Below are positions 42,553 to 51,753 of a DNA stretch of 64,000 nucleotides, piece by piece (position 1 is the first letter of the stretch; each line of letters begins with the position of its first letter). A model generated the notes under the pieces. It worked only from the letters and a program-made list of their open reading frames with translations, made no database searches and had not been told where the DNA came from. Source of the DNA: Brachybacterium kimchii. Its GTDB lineage: Bacteria > Actinomycetota > Actinomycetes > Actinomycetales > Dermabacteraceae. The stretch is taken from NCBI RefSeq assembly GCF_023373525.1, contig NZ_CP097218.1, positions 4,154,001-4,218,000 of the forward strand. The letters are read 5' to 3'. The translations under genes were made by a program, and so were the position numbers.

Positions 42553-44106
42553 TCAGCCGCCCAGACCCGGGGGGATGCGCCGCTCGAGGGTGGGGGAGTC
42601 GTCGCCGGGGATCGGTGCCTGTGGAGCCGCCCCGCCCCGCGGCGCCGGAGGCGAGCCGTCCGGGGTGCCCGACGGCGGCGCGGCCTGCGCCGGGGGTGTC
42701 TGTGGCGGCGGGGTCTGCTGCGGGGGAGTGCGCGGTGAGGGGTGCCCTCCCTGTGTAGGAGCCGGAGCCGGCGCTCCAGGCGCGCCCGAGCCCGTCGGCC
42801 CCGCCTGCTGCGCGGCGATGCGCTCGGACTCGGCGGTGCGGGCGGCCTCGACCCAGCGCTCCGCGATCCGCACGATCGCCTCGGTCGCGGCCTGCCAGGC
42901 GGCCTCCTGCTGCCGGTGAGGGCCCGTGGCGAGGGAGAGCACGACGCCCGCGCTGCGCAGGGCGAGCTCGGTGGGATCCACGCGGCGCGTGAACACCTCC
43001 TGCCAGGCGTCGATCGCCGTGAGCACGCGCTGCTGCACGGCGGGGTCGATGCGCCGGGTGCTGCCCTCGTCGGCGAGGACGCTGAGGTGGGCGAGCAGGC
43101 ACGCCAGGTCGTCGGCCCGGCGTCCCGGGCCCACCGTGTCGATGTCCAGGACGCCGACCACCTCGCCGCCGTCGACGAACACCTGCGCCTCGTAGAAGTC
43201 GCCGTGGACGACGTCGTGGGCGGAGAGGTCCTGACGTCGGCCGACGGCCGCGAGGCCCTCGCGGATCTCGCGCACGAGGGCGTCGACGCGCGGGCCCAGC
43301 GACGGCAGCGAGGAGCTCACGATCCCGGCGTAGAACTCGATCGAATCCGTCCACGGCGGCCGCATGGGCAGGGGGAAGAGAGAGGCGGGGAGGCGGTCGA
43401 GCATCGCCACCAGGTCCTCGGCGCGGCAGGCGTCGACGCCCTGGTCGAGGATGGCCCGCGAGAGCGGCATGCCCGGCAGCTCCTCGAGCACGACAAGACC
43501 CTCGCGATGCGCGATCACGCGCGGCACGGGCACGCCCGCGGCGAGCAGATGGCGGTGGCGCTCGACGATCTCGCCGGAGCGGCGCGGCTGCATGACCTTG
43601 AGGTACAGGCCGCGATCGGGCAGCTGCGCGCGCAGCACGGCGCGTCGGCCCGGGCGATACGAGATGACCTCGATCGGGACGTGCTCGGCGGTGCCCGGCA
43701 TCAGCGGCACGCCCATGTCCACGAGGGTGCGGCCCACGACGTCCGGGTAGCAGACCTTCGGGAGCATCGGCAGCCACGGGTCGTGGGGGTAGCGCCAGAC
43801 GCGCACGTTGATGTCGCCGTCGGTCATCACCATGGAGTTCTCTGCGTCCAGGAGGTCCTTCTCCTGCTCGCCCACGTGGGCGCTCGCGCCGAACAGCTCC
43901 TCGCGCGCGGGCGCCTGCGCGCCGTCGATCTCCGGCCAGGAGACCGTGGTGCGGTAGAGGGCCTTCGTCGAGCGGCCGGGCCGGTGGTCGACGTGATCGA
44001 GCTCCCACGTGCGCAGCACGCCGCCGGCATTGCCCACTGCCGAGCGCAGCAGGCCTCCGGCGCCGGGTCCCGTGAGCAGCTCGGACCCGTCGGATGTTCG
44101 ATCCAT
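42553..44106 (-). CDS. APH-fold phosphotransferase family protein
   Basis: A 517-residue protein with an aminoglycoside-phosphotransferase/choline-kinase fold. The catalytic loop is [12 protein letters not shown] at about residues 306-317 and the metal-binding Asp is in [10 protein letters not shown] at about 325. The N-terminal 150 residues are not typical and the C-terminal 90 are a Pro/Gln/Ala-rich disordered tail. The substrate is unknown; resistance should not be assumed. It starts at ATG 44106 with TAGAAA seven bases upstream. Confidence 0.7.
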   Translation of the reverse strand: MDRTSDGSELLTGPGAGGLLRSAVGNAGGVLRTWELDHVDHRPGRSTKALYRTTVSWPEIDGAQAPAREELFGASAHVGEQEKDLLDAENSMVMTDGDINVRVWRYPHDPWLPMLPKVCYPDVVGRTLVDMGVPLMPGTAEHVPIEVISYRPGRRAVLRAQLPDRGLYLKVMQPRRSGEIVERHRHLLAAGVPVPRVIAHREGLVVLEELPGMPLSRAILDQGVDACRAEDLVAMLDRLPASLFPLPMRPPWTDSIEFYAGIVSSSLPSLGPRVDALVREIREGLAAVGRRQDLSAHDVVHGDFYEAQVFVDGGEVVGVLDIDTVGPGRRADDLACLLAHLSVLADEGSTRRIDPAVQQRVLTAIDAWQEVFTRRVDPTELALRSAGVVLSLATGPHRQQEAAWQAATEAIVRIAERWVEAARTAESERIAAQQAGPTGSGAPGAPAPAPTQGGHPSPRTPPQQTPPPQTPPAQAAPPSGTPDGSPPAPRGGAAPQAPIPGDDSPTLERRIPPGLGG

Positions 44107-44113
44107 GACCCTG

Positions 44114-44119
44114 TTTCTA
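44114..44119 (-). promoter_or_regulatory. -10-like hexamer TAGAAA
   Basis: TAGAAA lies seven bases before the ATG at 44106. Confidence 0.35.
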
Positions 44120-44239
44120 CCAGGTGCCGTGCGCGAGCACACACTCCTTGAGAGGTTCGCGGCCGTCCAGGGCCCCTCCGGGCCCGTCCGGCCCCGTGCG
44201 CGGCGTCCCGGCGCTCCCCGTCGGCCGGCCCCTCCCGCA

Positions 44240-44245
44240 TACGAT
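44240..44245 (+). promoter_or_regulatory. -10 hexamer TACGAT, leaderless start
   Basis: TACGAT is followed by GGATCC and the ATG at 44252. Confidence 0.55.
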
Positions 44246-44251
44246 GGATCC

Positions 44252-44680
44252 ATGAACGAGACCTCCCGCCCGATCGGGGCCGAGAACCTGCTGGGCATCC
44301 CCCCGACCTACCTGCCCGAGGACCACCCGGACACCGCCGTCGCGTCCGCGCTCGCCGACGGGGCCGACGCCCGCGAGCTCGCCGCCCGCTACCCCGCCTC
44401 CTCGCTCGCCTGGGCCGAGCTCGCCCAGGAGGCGCTCGAGTCCGAGGACCCGGTCGCCGCCTACGCCTACGCCCGCACCGGGTACCACCGCGGGCTGGAC
44501 GCCCTGCGGCGCGCCGGCTGGAAGGGCCAGGGACCTATCCCCGCCTCCCACGCCCCGAACCGCGGCTTCCTCAAGGCGCTCGCGCTGCTCGGCGAGTCCG
44601 CCGGCCGCATCGGAGAGCGCGAGGAGGCCGAGCGCATCCGCGACTTCGTCCAGGACGCCGATCCGAGCCTGCTGGGCTGA
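44252..44680 (+). CDS. DUF3151 family protein
   Basis: A 142-residue all-helical cytoplasmic protein of the actinobacterial DUF3151 family, recognised by NLLGIPPTYLPEDHPD near the start, SSLAWAELAQEALE, and AYARTGYHRGLDALRRAGWKG. Function unknown. It is monocistronic and lies 84 bases upstream of purA on the same strand. Confidence 0.85.
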   Translation: MNETSRPIGAENLLGIPPTYLPEDHPDTAVASALADGADARELAARYPASSLAWAELAQEALESEDPVAAYAYARTGYHRGLDALRRAGWKGQGPIPASHAPNRGFLKALALLGESAGRIGEREEAERIRDFVQDADPSLLG

Positions 44681-44716
44681 GTCCCCGGTGGGCCCGGGGA
44701 CCCAGGCGCCGATTGC

Positions 44717-44722
44717 TAGACT
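44717..44722 (+). promoter_or_regulatory. purA: -10 hexamer TAGACT of purA
   Basis: TAGACT lies 42 bases before the ATG of purA, which has its own ribosome site, so this gene has a conventional leader of about 35 bases. Confidence 0.45.
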
Positions 44723-44764
44723 CTCCGAGGTCCATCCACCGTCCCACCCGCTGCAGGAGCTGCC

Positions 44765-46057
44765 ATGCCGGCCGTCGTGATCGTCGGAGCCCAATGGGGG
44801 GACGAGGGGAAGGGGAAGGCCACCGACCTGCTCGGTGAGCGCGTCGACTACGTGGTCAAGCCCAACGGCGGCAACAACGCCGGGCACACCGTGGTCGTCC
44901 ACGGCGAGAAGTTCGAGCTCAAGCTCCTTCCCGCCGGCATCCTCTCCCCACAGGTCACGCCCGTGATCGGCAACGGCGTGGTGGTGAACCTCGAGGCGCT
45001 CTTCGAGGAGATCGCGACGCTCGACAGCCGCGGCGTGGACACGGCCCGTCTGCGCATCAGCGCGAACGCGCACGTCGTCGCCCCGTACCACCAGACGCTC
45101 GACAAGGTCACCGAGCGCTTCCTGGGCAAGCGCGCGATCGGCACCACGGGCCGCGGGATCGGCCCGGCCTACATGGACAAGGTGGGGCGTCTGGGGATCC
45201 GCGTCCAGGACCTCTTCGACGAGTCCATCCTGCGCCAGAAGGTCGAGGGCGCCCTGCGGCAGAAGAACGAGCTGCTCGTGAAGCTCTACAACCGCCGCGC
45301 CGTCGAGGTCGACGAGATCGTCGAGGGGCTGCTCTCCTACGCGGAGCGCCTGCGTCCGATGGTCGTGGACACCGTCGAGCTGCTGAACACCGCCCTGGAT
45401 CGCGACGAGGTCGTGCTCATGGAGGGCGGCCAGGCCACGTACCTGGACGTCGACCACGGCACCTACCCGTTCGTCACCAGCTCGAACCCGACCGCGGGAG
45501 GCGCCTGCATCGGCGCCGGCATCGGCCCCACCCGCATCGACCGCGTGATCGGGATCGTGAAGGCCTACACGACGCGCGTCGGCGCGGGCCCCTTCCCGAC
45601 GGAGCTCGAGGACAAGTGGGGCGAGTACCTCCAGACCACCGGCGGCGAGGTGGGCGTGAACACCGGTCGCCCTCGGCGCTGCGGCTGGTACGACGCGCTC
45701 ATGATCCGTCACGCCCAGCGCATCAACGGCTTCACCGACATCGTGCTCACCAAGCTCGACGTGCTCACAGGCATCGAGGAGGTGCCGATCTGCACCGCCT
45801 ACGACGTGGACGGCGTGATCCACCGCGAGATGCCCATGACCCAGACCGACTTCCACCACGCGGTGCCCGTCTACGAGACGCTGCCCGGGTGGACCGAGGA
45901 CATCTCGGGATGCCGCACCCTCGAGGAGCTCCCGGAGAACGCGCGCGCCTACGTCGCCCGCCTCGAGGAGCTCGCCGGCTGCCGGATCAGCGCCATCGGC
46001 GTGGGCCCTGACCGCGAGGACACCATCACCGTGCACGATCTGCTCCCGAGCAGCTGA
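44765..46057 (+). CDS. purA: Adenylosuccinate synthase
   Basis: A 430-residue enzyme that joins IMP and aspartate using GTP, the first step to AMP. The GTP-binding loop [11 protein letters not shown] is at residues 11-21, with [17 protein letters not shown]-like and TTGRGIGP motifs intact. ATG 44765 follows AGGAG. It competes with guaB for IMP. The next gene, a sterol carrier family member, begins 25 bases downstream. Confidence 0.97.
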   Translation: MPAVVIVGAQWGDEGKGKATDLLGERVDYVVKPNGGNNAGHTVVVHGEKFELKLLPAGILSPQVTPVIGNGVVVNLEALFEEIATLDSRGVDTARLRISANAHVVAPYHQTLDKVTERFLGKRAIGTTGRGIGPAYMDKVGRLGIRVQDLFDESILRQKVEGALRQKNELLVKLYNRRAVEVDEIVEGLLSYAERLRPMVVDTVELLNTALDRDEVVLMEGGQATYLDVDHGTYPFVTSSNPTAGGACIGAGIGPTRIDRVIGIVKAYTTRVGAGPFPTELEDKWGEYLQTTGGEVGVNTGRPRRCGWYDALMIRHAQRINGFTDIVLTKLDVLTGIEEVPICTAYDVDGVIHREMPMTQTDFHHAVPVYETLPGWTEDISGCRTLEELPENARAYVARLEELAGCRISAIGVGPDREDTITVHDLLPSS

Positions 46058-46082
46058 GGCGCCCGAGCATGACCGCACGCCC

Positions 46083-46595
46083 ATGACGATCCGCCGACGC
46101 ACCGACCCCGCGGCCGGCGACCGCGCCCTGGCCGCGTGGGCCCTCGACCCCGGCGCCGCGACCCGGACGATCCTCGCGCCCGCCGTGCGCCACACCCTCG
46201 AGCTGGTCGCCGAGGAGCAGCCCGGCAACTCCGTGGAGCTGCGGGTCCCGCCCTTCGGCGCCGTCCAGGCGATCGCCGGGGTGCGCCATACCCGCGGCAC
46301 GCCCCCGGCGATCGTCGAGACCGACGCCGCGACCTGGCTGTCCCTCGCCGTCGGCGACCTCGCCTGGGAGGAAGCACTGGCGAGCGGGAGCGTGAGCGCG
46401 AGCGGCGAACGCTCGGACCTCACCGATCTGCTGCCGCTGCCCGGCCCGCGCCGTGTCGCGCGCCGCGCACGGGAGGCGCACGCAGCGGCCGAGCCCGCAG
46501 GGACGCCGGACAGGGGATCGGCCGACGGGACGTCGGACCGAGGCCCGATGGCCGAGGGGCGGACGGACGACGCGCGGACGGAGGAGGCACGATGA
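46083..46595 (+). CDS. SCP_3-type sterol carrier family protein
   Basis: A 170-residue protein similar to the bacterial SCP-2 orthologue group: RTDPAAGDRALAAW, ELRVPPFGAVQAIAG, and RHTRGTPPAIVETDAATWL are typical. The C-terminal 45 residues are Arg/Gly/Asp-rich and disordered. Members often lie beside purF in Micrococcales, as here. It probably binds a hydrophobic or small ligand; the partner is unknown. It overlaps cutC by ATGA. Confidence 0.75.
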   Translation: MTIRRRTDPAAGDRALAAWALDPGAATRTILAPAVRHTLELVAEEQPGNSVELRVPPFGAVQAIAGVRHTRGTPPAIVETDAATWLSLAVGDLAWEEALASGSVSASGERSDLTDLLPLPGPRRVARRAREAHAAAEPAGTPDRGSADGTSDRGPMAEGRTDDARTEEAR

Positions 46596-47371
46596 GCCTC
46601 GCGGTCGAGATCGCCGTCCAGGACCTCGAGGGTCTGCGGACCGCCGCGCTCGCCGGCGCGGACCGCGTGGAGCTCTGCGAGGACCTCTCGCGCGGAGGCC
46701 TCACCCCGGACCTCTCCCTCGTGGAGGCCTGCGTCGCCGAGGCCGCACGGCTGCGCGAGGCGCGCGATGCCAAGCCCCACTTCGGCGTGCACGTGCTGGT
46801 GCGCTGCCGGGCCGGCGAGGGCGACCTGCGCACGGCTCCCGACGAGTTCGTCTTCGACGAGGACGAGATCGCCCGGATGGCCCGGCAGGCCGCGGACGCG
46901 GTCGCCGCCGGCGCGGACGGCGTCGTCCTCGGCGCCCTCACACCGCAGCGCACGCTCGACGTCCCCGCCCTCGAGGCCCTGCGGGACGGCGCCCTGCGCG
47001 CGGGGTCCGAGGCGCTGCGCGGCGTGGTCCTCACCTGCCATCGCGCCGTCGACGCCCTCGTGGACGACGACGCGCGCGAAGAGGCGGTGCTCACGCTCCT
47101 GGGTCTCGGCTTCCACCGCGTGCTGAGCTCCGGAGGGGCCGCGAGCGCCCCGCAGGGCACGGCGTGCCTGGCCCGGATGGTACGAGCGGCCGACGGGCTC
47201 CTGGACGTGTGCGCCGGCGCGGGCATCCGCCCGATCGACATCCCCGAGCTCGCCTCCCGGGCCGCAGTGCCCGACATCCACCTCTCCGCCCGCCGCCCCG
47301 CGGACGACGGACGCACCATCACCGATCCCGCGGTCGTCCAGGCCGCGGTCGACGCCGCAGGAGAACTGTGA
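46592..47371 (+). CDS. cutC: CutC-family protein
   Basis: A 259-residue TIM-barrel protein of the CutC family. It begins LAVEIAVQDLEGLRTAALAG, has ADRVELCEDLSRGGLTP, and contains HRAVDAL and VLSSGGAASA, all family hallmarks. CutC was named for copper homeostasis, but its biochemistry is unsettled and no copper-binding motif is obvious here. It is coupled to the genes on both sides by ATGA and GTGA overlaps. Confidence 0.88.
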   Translation: MSLAVEIAVQDLEGLRTAALAGADRVELCEDLSRGGLTPDLSLVEACVAEAARLREARDAKPHFGVHVLVRCRAGEGDLRTAPDEFVFDEDEIARMARQAADAVAAGADGVVLGALTPQRTLDVPALEALRDGALRAGSEALRGVVLTCHRAVDALVDDDAREEAVLTLLGLGFHRVLSSGGAASAPQGTACLARMVRAADGLLDVCAGAGIRPIDIPELASRAAVPDIHLSARRPADDGRTITDPAVVQAAVDAAGEL

Positions 47372-47793
47372 CCTCCCAGCCCACGCCCGACTCCGCCCCC
47401 GAGCGCCGCCGCGAGCCCGAGTCCTCGCCCGAGCACCATGACGAGCCGGCGCCCGCCGCCGAGCCGACCATGCCCCAGCACCCGTCGCCCGAGGACGCTC
47501 CCGCGCCGGCGACGGAGCCCGCGCCGGCGCCAGATCCAGCGCGAGCGCCCGAGACCACGGCCGTCTACGTGCGGCGGCGCCGCGTGCCCACGCTGGCCTT
47601 CTGGGTGACCCTCGGGATCCTCGTGGGTCTCGTGGCCGGGGCGGTCACCGCGTTCGTCACCGGTGTGAGCGACGTCGGCGGCATCCTCTACTTCGCCGTC
47701 ACCGGCGGTGTGTTCGTGGGCCTCCCGCTCGCGCTCATCGCCGCGATCGTCGACGCCGTGGCCCACCGCTCGGAGCGTCGTCGGCCCCGCTGA
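47368..47793 (+). CDS. Small membrane protein with Pro/Glu-rich N-terminus
   Basis: A 141-residue protein starting at GTG 47368 after CAGGAG, overlapping cutC. About 65 residues of Pro/Glu/Ala-rich, probably disordered sequence precede a basic RRRRVP segment and two membrane segments (about 75-98 and 105-130). Function unknown. It is the last gene before purF and ends 76 bases from it. Confidence 0.55.
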   Translation: MTSQPTPDSAPERRREPESSPEHHDEPAPAAEPTMPQHPSPEDAPAPATEPAPAPDPARAPETTAVYVRRRRVPTLAFWVTLGILVGLVAGAVTAFVTGVSDVGGILYFAVTGGVFVGLPLALIAAIVDAVAHRSERRRPR

Positions 47794-47857
47794 ACGGGCG
47801 GGGGAGCGGCCCGCTGGACGCTCCCGGACGGCCGACGGTCGGGCCCGACGCATATGC

Positions 47858-47863
47858 GATGAT
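47858..47863 (+). promoter_or_regulatory. purF: -10-like hexamer GATGAT of purF
   Basis: GATGAT is followed by GGGCCC and the GTG at 47870. TATGCG just upstream is an alternative -10. Confidence 0.4.
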
Positions 47864-47869
47864 GGGCCC

Positions 47870-49483
47870 GTGGCACGCGGCGACGGAATGCTCTCGCACG
47901 ATCTGCTCCCCGGTGAGAAGGGGCCCCAGGACTCCTGCGGCGTCTTCGGCGTCTTCGCCCCCGGCGAGGAGGTCGCCAAACTGACCTACTACGGTCTCTA
48001 CGCCCTGCAGCACCGAGGGCAGGAGGCCGCGGGCATCGCTGCGAGCGACGGGGAGCAGATCCTCGTCTACAAGGACATGGGCCTGGTCTCCCAGGTCTTC
48101 GACGAGTCCGCGCTGAGCTCGCTGACCGGGCACATCGCCATCGGGCACGCCCGCTACTCGACGACCGGCGGCTCGATCTGGTCCAACGCCCAGCCCACCC
48201 TCGGCCCGCGGCCCGACGGCACCGTCGCCCTCGCCCACAACGGCAACCTCGTGAACACCGGTGAGCTCGTGGAGATGCTGCGCGAGCGCCACGGGGACGT
48301 CGGGCCGGGCAAGGGCGAGATCTCGCGCGGCAACACGACCGACACGGCGCTGGTCACGGCCCTCCTGGACACCGACGCCCCGCTCGGCGAGGCGCTGAGG
48401 GGCCTGATGCCGCACCTGCGCGGCGCCTACTGCTTCACCCTCATGGACGAGACCACGCTGTACGCGGCGCGCGACCCGCAGGGCATCCGGCCGCTGGTGC
48501 TGGGCCGTCTCGAGCGCGGCTGGGTGGTGGCCTCCGAGACCGCCGCCCTGGACATCTGCGGGGCGAGCTTCGTGCGCGAGGTCGCCCCCGGCGAGATGAT
48601 CACCATCGACGCGCAGGGCCTGCGCAGCGAGCAGGTGCTCGAGCCCCACCCCGAGGGCTGCGTCTTCGAGTACGTCTACCTCGCGCGCCCCGACACCGAG
48701 ATCGCGGGCCGCAGCGTCAACGCCTCGCGCGTGGAGATGGGGCGCCGGCTCGCCCGCGAGCATCCGGTCGAGGCGGACCTCGTGATCCCCACCCCGGAGT
48801 CGGGCACACCGGCCGCGATCGGATACGCCCAGGAGTCCGGCATCCCCTACGGGCAGGGGATGGTGAAGAACTCGTACGTGGGCCGCACCTTCATCCAGCC
48901 CAGCCAGACCATCCGCCAGCTCGGCATCCGCCTCAAGCTCAACCCGCTGAAGGAGGTCATCGCCGGCAAGCGCCTGGTGGTGATCGACGACTCGATCGTG
49001 CGCGGCAACACCCAGCGCCAGGTCGTGCGGATGCTGCGGGAGGCCGGTGCGGCCGAGGTGCACGTGCGCATCTCCTCGCCGCCCGTGCAGTGGCCCTGCT
49101 ACTACGGCATCGACTTCGCGACCCGCGCCGAGCTCATCGCCAACGGGCTCGACGTCCCCGAGATCGCCCGCTCCCTGGGCGCCGACTCCCTCGGCTTCAT
49201 CTCCGAGGACGGCATGATCGCCGCGACCGAGCAGCCCCGATCGGCCCTGTGCACCGCGTGCTTCAGCGGCCAGTACCCGGTGCCGCTCCCCGACCCCTCG
49301 GCGCTCGGCAAGAGCGTGCTCGAGGCGCGCCGCAGCGAGCAGCGCGGCGGGCGAGCGAGCTCGTCGGCCGCTCCCGCCCCGACGCCCGTCCCCGCATCCG
49401 CAGCCCCTGCGCCCCACGCAGCCACCACCCCGGCCGATCGTCCCGTCCCGGCCGCCACCTCCCAGGAGACCGCATCCGCATGA
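47870..49483 (+). CDS. purF: Amidophosphoribosyltransferase
   Basis: A 537-residue enzyme that commits PRPP to purine synthesis. The N-terminal nucleophile is Cys23 in DSCGVFG, so 22 residues should be removed or, less likely, the start is different. The PRPP-binding motif is VVIDDSIVRGNT at about residues 370-381. The C-terminal 45 residues are Ala/Pro-rich and dispensable-looking. It begins at GTG 47870 and overlaps purM by ATGA. Confidence 0.95.
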   Translation: MARGDGMLSHDLLPGEKGPQDSCGVFGVFAPGEEVAKLTYYGLYALQHRGQEAAGIAASDGEQILVYKDMGLVSQVFDESALSSLTGHIAIGHARYSTTGGSIWSNAQPTLGPRPDGTVALAHNGNLVNTGELVEMLRERHGDVGPGKGEISRGNTTDTALVTALLDTDAPLGEALRGLMPHLRGAYCFTLMDETTLYAARDPQGIRPLVLGRLERGWVVASETAALDICGASFVREVAPGEMITIDAQGLRSEQVLEPHPEGCVFEYVYLARPDTEIAGRSVNASRVEMGRRLAREHPVEADLVIPTPESGTPAAIGYAQESGIPYGQGMVKNSYVGRTFIQPSQTIRQLGIRLKLNPLKEVIAGKRLVVIDDSIVRGNTQRQVVRMLREAGAAEVHVRISSPPVQWPCYYGIDFATRAELIANGLDVPEIARSLGADSLGFISEDGMIAATEQPRSALCTACFSGQYPVPLPDPSALGKSVLEARRSEQRGGRASSSAAPAPTPVPASAAPAPHAATTPADRPVPAATSQETASA

Positions 49484-50619
49484 CGACCACTCCCGAAACC
49501 CCCGCGCTCACCTACGCCGAGGCGGGCGTCGACACCGCCGCGGGGGACAAGGCCGTCGAGCTCATGAAGGCCGCCGTCTCCGCGACCCACGGCTCCGAGG
49601 TGCTCGGAGGCGTGGGCGCCTTCGCCGGTCTCGTCGACGTCAGCGCCCTCAAGGCCTACGAGCGTCCGCTGCTCGCGTCGTCCACCGACGGCGTGGGCAC
49701 GAAGATCGCGATCGCCAGGGCCCTCGACGTGCACGACACCATCGGCCAGGACCTCGTGGGCATGGTCGTCGACGACATCGTCGTGGTCGGGGCGAGGCCA
49801 CTGGCCATGACCGACTACATCGCCTGCGGGAAGGTCGTGCCCGAGCGGATCGCCGACATCGTCCGCGGCATCGCCGAGGGCTGCCGCCTGGCCGGCTGCG
49901 CGCTCGTGGGCGGGGAGACCGCCGAGCACCCCGGCCTGATGGCTCCCGAGGACTACGACGTGGCGGGTGCCGCCGTGGGCGTCGTCGAGGCGTCGGCGAT
50001 GCTCGGTGCGCACCGCGTGCGCCTCGGCGACCGGATCATCGGCATGGACTCCTCGGGCCTGCACTCCAACGGCTACTCGCTCGTGCGCGCGGTCATCGAG
50101 GCCGCGGGGCTGGGACTCGACGCCGAGATCCCCGAGCTCGGCCGCACGCTCGGCGCGGAGCTGCTCGAGCCCACCCGCATCTATACCGGGGACCTGCTGG
50201 CGCTCCTCGACGACGCGGCCGGCGCGGGCGTGCACGCGCTCAGCCACGTCACCGGCGGCGGGCTCGCCGCGAACCTCGCGCGCGTGCTTCCCGAGGGCAT
50301 GACCGCCGTCGTGGACCGCGGATCCTGGCGGCCCGGAGCGATCTTCGAGCGCGTGAGCACCTGGGGCGGAGTTCCCCTGCACGATCTCGAGGCCACGCTG
50401 AACATGGGCATCGGCATGGTCGCGGCCGTCGCGCCCGAGAAGGCCGACGCCGCCATCGGCCTCCTCGAGTCCCGGGGTCTGCCCTCCCGCGTGATCGGGG
50501 AGGTCGTCGCGGGCGAGGAGGCTCCGCGGCCCACGGGCCAGGACGTCCTCGTCTCCGGCGCGAAGGGCGTCGACGGGGGAGGCGTGCTGCTGACCGGCAT
50601 GCACGAGGGCTGGTCCTGA
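49480..50619 (+). CDS. purM: Phosphoribosylformylglycinamidine cyclo-ligase (AIR synthetase)
   Basis: A 379-residue enzyme that closes the imidazole ring to make AIR. It has YAEAGVDTAAGD, STDGVGTKI, VGGETAEHPGLM, and SSGLHSNGYSLVR, all typical of PurM. It is translationally coupled to purF. A 25-residue C-terminal extension after EVVAGEE is longer than in most homologues. A strong terminator follows. Confidence 0.96.
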   Translation: MTTTPETPALTYAEAGVDTAAGDKAVELMKAAVSATHGSEVLGGVGAFAGLVDVSALKAYERPLLASSTDGVGTKIAIARALDVHDTIGQDLVGMVVDDIVVVGARPLAMTDYIACGKVVPERIADIVRGIAEGCRLAGCALVGGETAEHPGLMAPEDYDVAGAAVGVVEASAMLGAHRVRLGDRIIGMDSSGLHSNGYSLVRAVIEAAGLGLDAEIPELGRTLGAELLEPTRIYTGDLLALLDDAAGAGVHALSHVTGGGLAANLARVLPEGMTAVVDRGSWRPGAIFERVSTWGGVPLHDLEATLNMGIGMVAAVAPEKADAAIGLLESRGLPSRVIGEVVAGEEAPRPTGQDVLVSGAKGVDGGGVLLTGMHEGWS

Positions 50620-50670
50620 GCGGTCGATCCGCCTGAAGGGTCGATCCCGAGCGGACGAACTCCCGTGCAC

Positions 50671-50707
50671 GTGAAGAGGGCGACCCCATCGGGGTCGCCC
50701 TCTTCAC
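50671..50707. terminator. Bidirectional terminator after purM
   Basis: Seventeen perfect pairs (50671-50687 with 50691-50707) around ATC; the arm starts GTGAAGAGGGCGACC. It ends both purFM and the convergent DUF3073 gene. Confidence 0.85.
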
Positions 50708-50732
50708 AGGGTATGCATCTGCCGAGCGGGGC

Positions 50733-50939
50733 TCAGCGGCGGCGGGAGGCCGTGGAGGCCGGTCCGTCCTCCGCCCAATCGGCGTCGTCGGTGTCGCTCT
50801 CGGGCGCCTCGTACTCGGTGTCGGCCGAACGATGGGACTGGAGCTCGCGCTGGAGGGCGGAGAGGTCCGTCGGCGGGCTGTAGTACTTGAGGTCCCGTGC
50901 CACCTTGGTCTGCTTGGCTTTCTGTCGGCCACGACCCAT
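50733..50939 (-). CDS. DUF3073 family protein
   Basis: A 68-residue basic-to-acidic protein. The start MGRGRQKAKQTKVARDLKYY and following SPPTDLSALQREL are diagnostic of DUF3073, a family confined to actinobacteria and typically encoded beside purM. The second half is acidic and probably disordered. ATG 50939 follows a G-rich site (AGGGGG). Function unknown. Confidence 0.88.
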   Translation of the reverse strand: MGRGRQKAKQTKVARDLKYYSPPTDLSALQRELQSHRSADTEYEAPESDTDDADWAEDGPASTASRRR

Positions 50940-51007
50940 GGATCTGACCCCCTGTGCGTCGGCTGGCGGGCGCGCGAGCCCGGACGATGGCAATGTTTCG
51001 GAACCTG

Positions 51008-51013
51008 ATCCTA
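51008..51013 (-). promoter_or_regulatory. -10 hexamer TAGGAT of DUF3073 gene
   Basis: TAGGAT lies between two copies of GGTTCCGA (minus strand, 18 bp apart start to start). The leader would be about 60 bases. Confidence 0.4.
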
Positions 51014-51329
51014 CATCGGAACCATGTGCACCAGCCAGCCGGCGGGGCAGGTGTGAGCAACGCCGAACCCCGCGCGCGAGCGTGCGGCGGGCCCCGATCC
51101 GGGCGCTGGTGGGGCGGGGGATGGCGGTCGGCCGGACGCCGTCGACGCCGCCCTCCGGGGCGCGGACGTGTCCGGATCCTCACGGCGGGGAGCGATCGGC
51201 CTGCGGCCTGCCCGCGCGCGTGCTGTCGCGAGCGCGAGCGACGCATAGCGGATGGCACGTGAGAAACCCGGATGAATGTCCGAATTTCGTCCTTTGGTGC
51301 CGGTCGTGGCCCTGCCCGGCGCTGGAGCG

Positions 51330-51360
51330 CGAAAGTTTCCAGTCGGTATTGGAACTTTCG
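51330..51360. promoter_or_regulatory. Inverted repeat upstream of bldC
   Basis: CGAAAGTTTCCA (51330-51341), seven bases, TTGGAACTTTCG (51349-51360). The arms pair except for one extra base. It is about 35 bases upstream of the -10 TAAGAT, where an activator or repressor could bind. Confidence 0.5.
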
Positions 51361-51388
51361 TCCGTGTCGTCGGCTCTGTCCGAGTCGC

Positions 51389-51394
51389 TAAGAT
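51389..51394 (+). promoter_or_regulatory. bldC: -10 hexamer TAAGAT of bldC
   Basis: TAAGAT lies 48 bases before the ATG at 51443. The -35 is poor. Confidence 0.45.
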
Positions 51395-51442
51395 GGAAGC
51401 GCAACCTTGGCCCCACACACCCAGAGAAAGGGGACCCCCCCA

Positions 51443-51670
51443 ATGGCTGCAACGATTGAACAGCACTCGATGGAGAGCTCGTCGTCCTACACGGCACTTC
51501 TCACCCCCGCTGAGGTCGCCCGGCTCTTCCGGGTCGACCCGAAGACGGTGACGCGTTGGGCGCAGTCGGGCAAGCTCTCACCTCTGCGCACGCTCGGCGG
51601 CCACCGCCGCTACCGGCGCGAAGAGGTCGAGAGGCTCCTGACCGAGAGCACGGGTGAAGAGGCCCGCTGA
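51443..51670 (+). CDS. bldC: BldC-family MerR-like DNA-binding regulator
   Basis: A 75-residue protein. Its winged-helix region, LLTPAEVARLFRVDPKTVTRW then LRTLGGHRRYRREEVERLL, matches BldC, which in Streptomyces binds direct repeats cooperatively and delays differentiation. A 25-residue Ser-rich leader precedes the domain. ATG 51443 has GAAAGGGG about 13 bases upstream; a second ATG at 51470 is possible. In a non-sporulating actinobacterium its targets are unknown. Confidence 0.88.
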   Translation: MAATIEQHSMESSSSYTALLTPAEVARLFRVDPKTVTRWAQSGKLSPLRTLGGHRRYRREEVERLLTESTGEEAR

Positions 51671-51705
51671 CCTCTGAGCCGACGCCCCACCAGTGGCGTG
51701 CCAGT

Positions 51706-51745
51706 CACGACGGCCCGCGATCCGCAAGGATCGTGGGCCGTCGTG
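51706..51745. terminator. Bidirectional terminator after bldC
   Basis: An 18-pair stem (51706-51723 with 51728-51745, one G-U pair) around GCAA, between convergent genes. The arm is CACGACGGCCCGCGATCC. Confidence 0.8.
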
Positions 51746-51753
51746 CTGTGCGC

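Larger units (their letters stand above)
50940..51442. other. 503-base gap between DUF3073 and bldC
   Basis: It contains the DUF3073 -10, two GGTTCCGA direct repeats around it (minus strand), and a bldC-proximal inverted repeat. The middle (about 51040-51240) is GC-rich with no credible gene on either strand. Confidence 0.5.

Noticed and set aside
42553-44106. Aminoglycoside resistance gene
   Set aside because: The kinase fold is clear but the N-terminal region is unlike known resistance enzymes and it sits in an ordinary chromosomal setting with normal codon use.
44117-47281. Very long open frame on the minus strand opposite purA and cutC, and others of 500-1000 codons (for example 17063-20119)
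   Set aside because: They are antisense shadows of GC-rich genes: composition is Arg/Ala/Gly/His/Asp-rich, they match no family, and the plus strand has clear genes.
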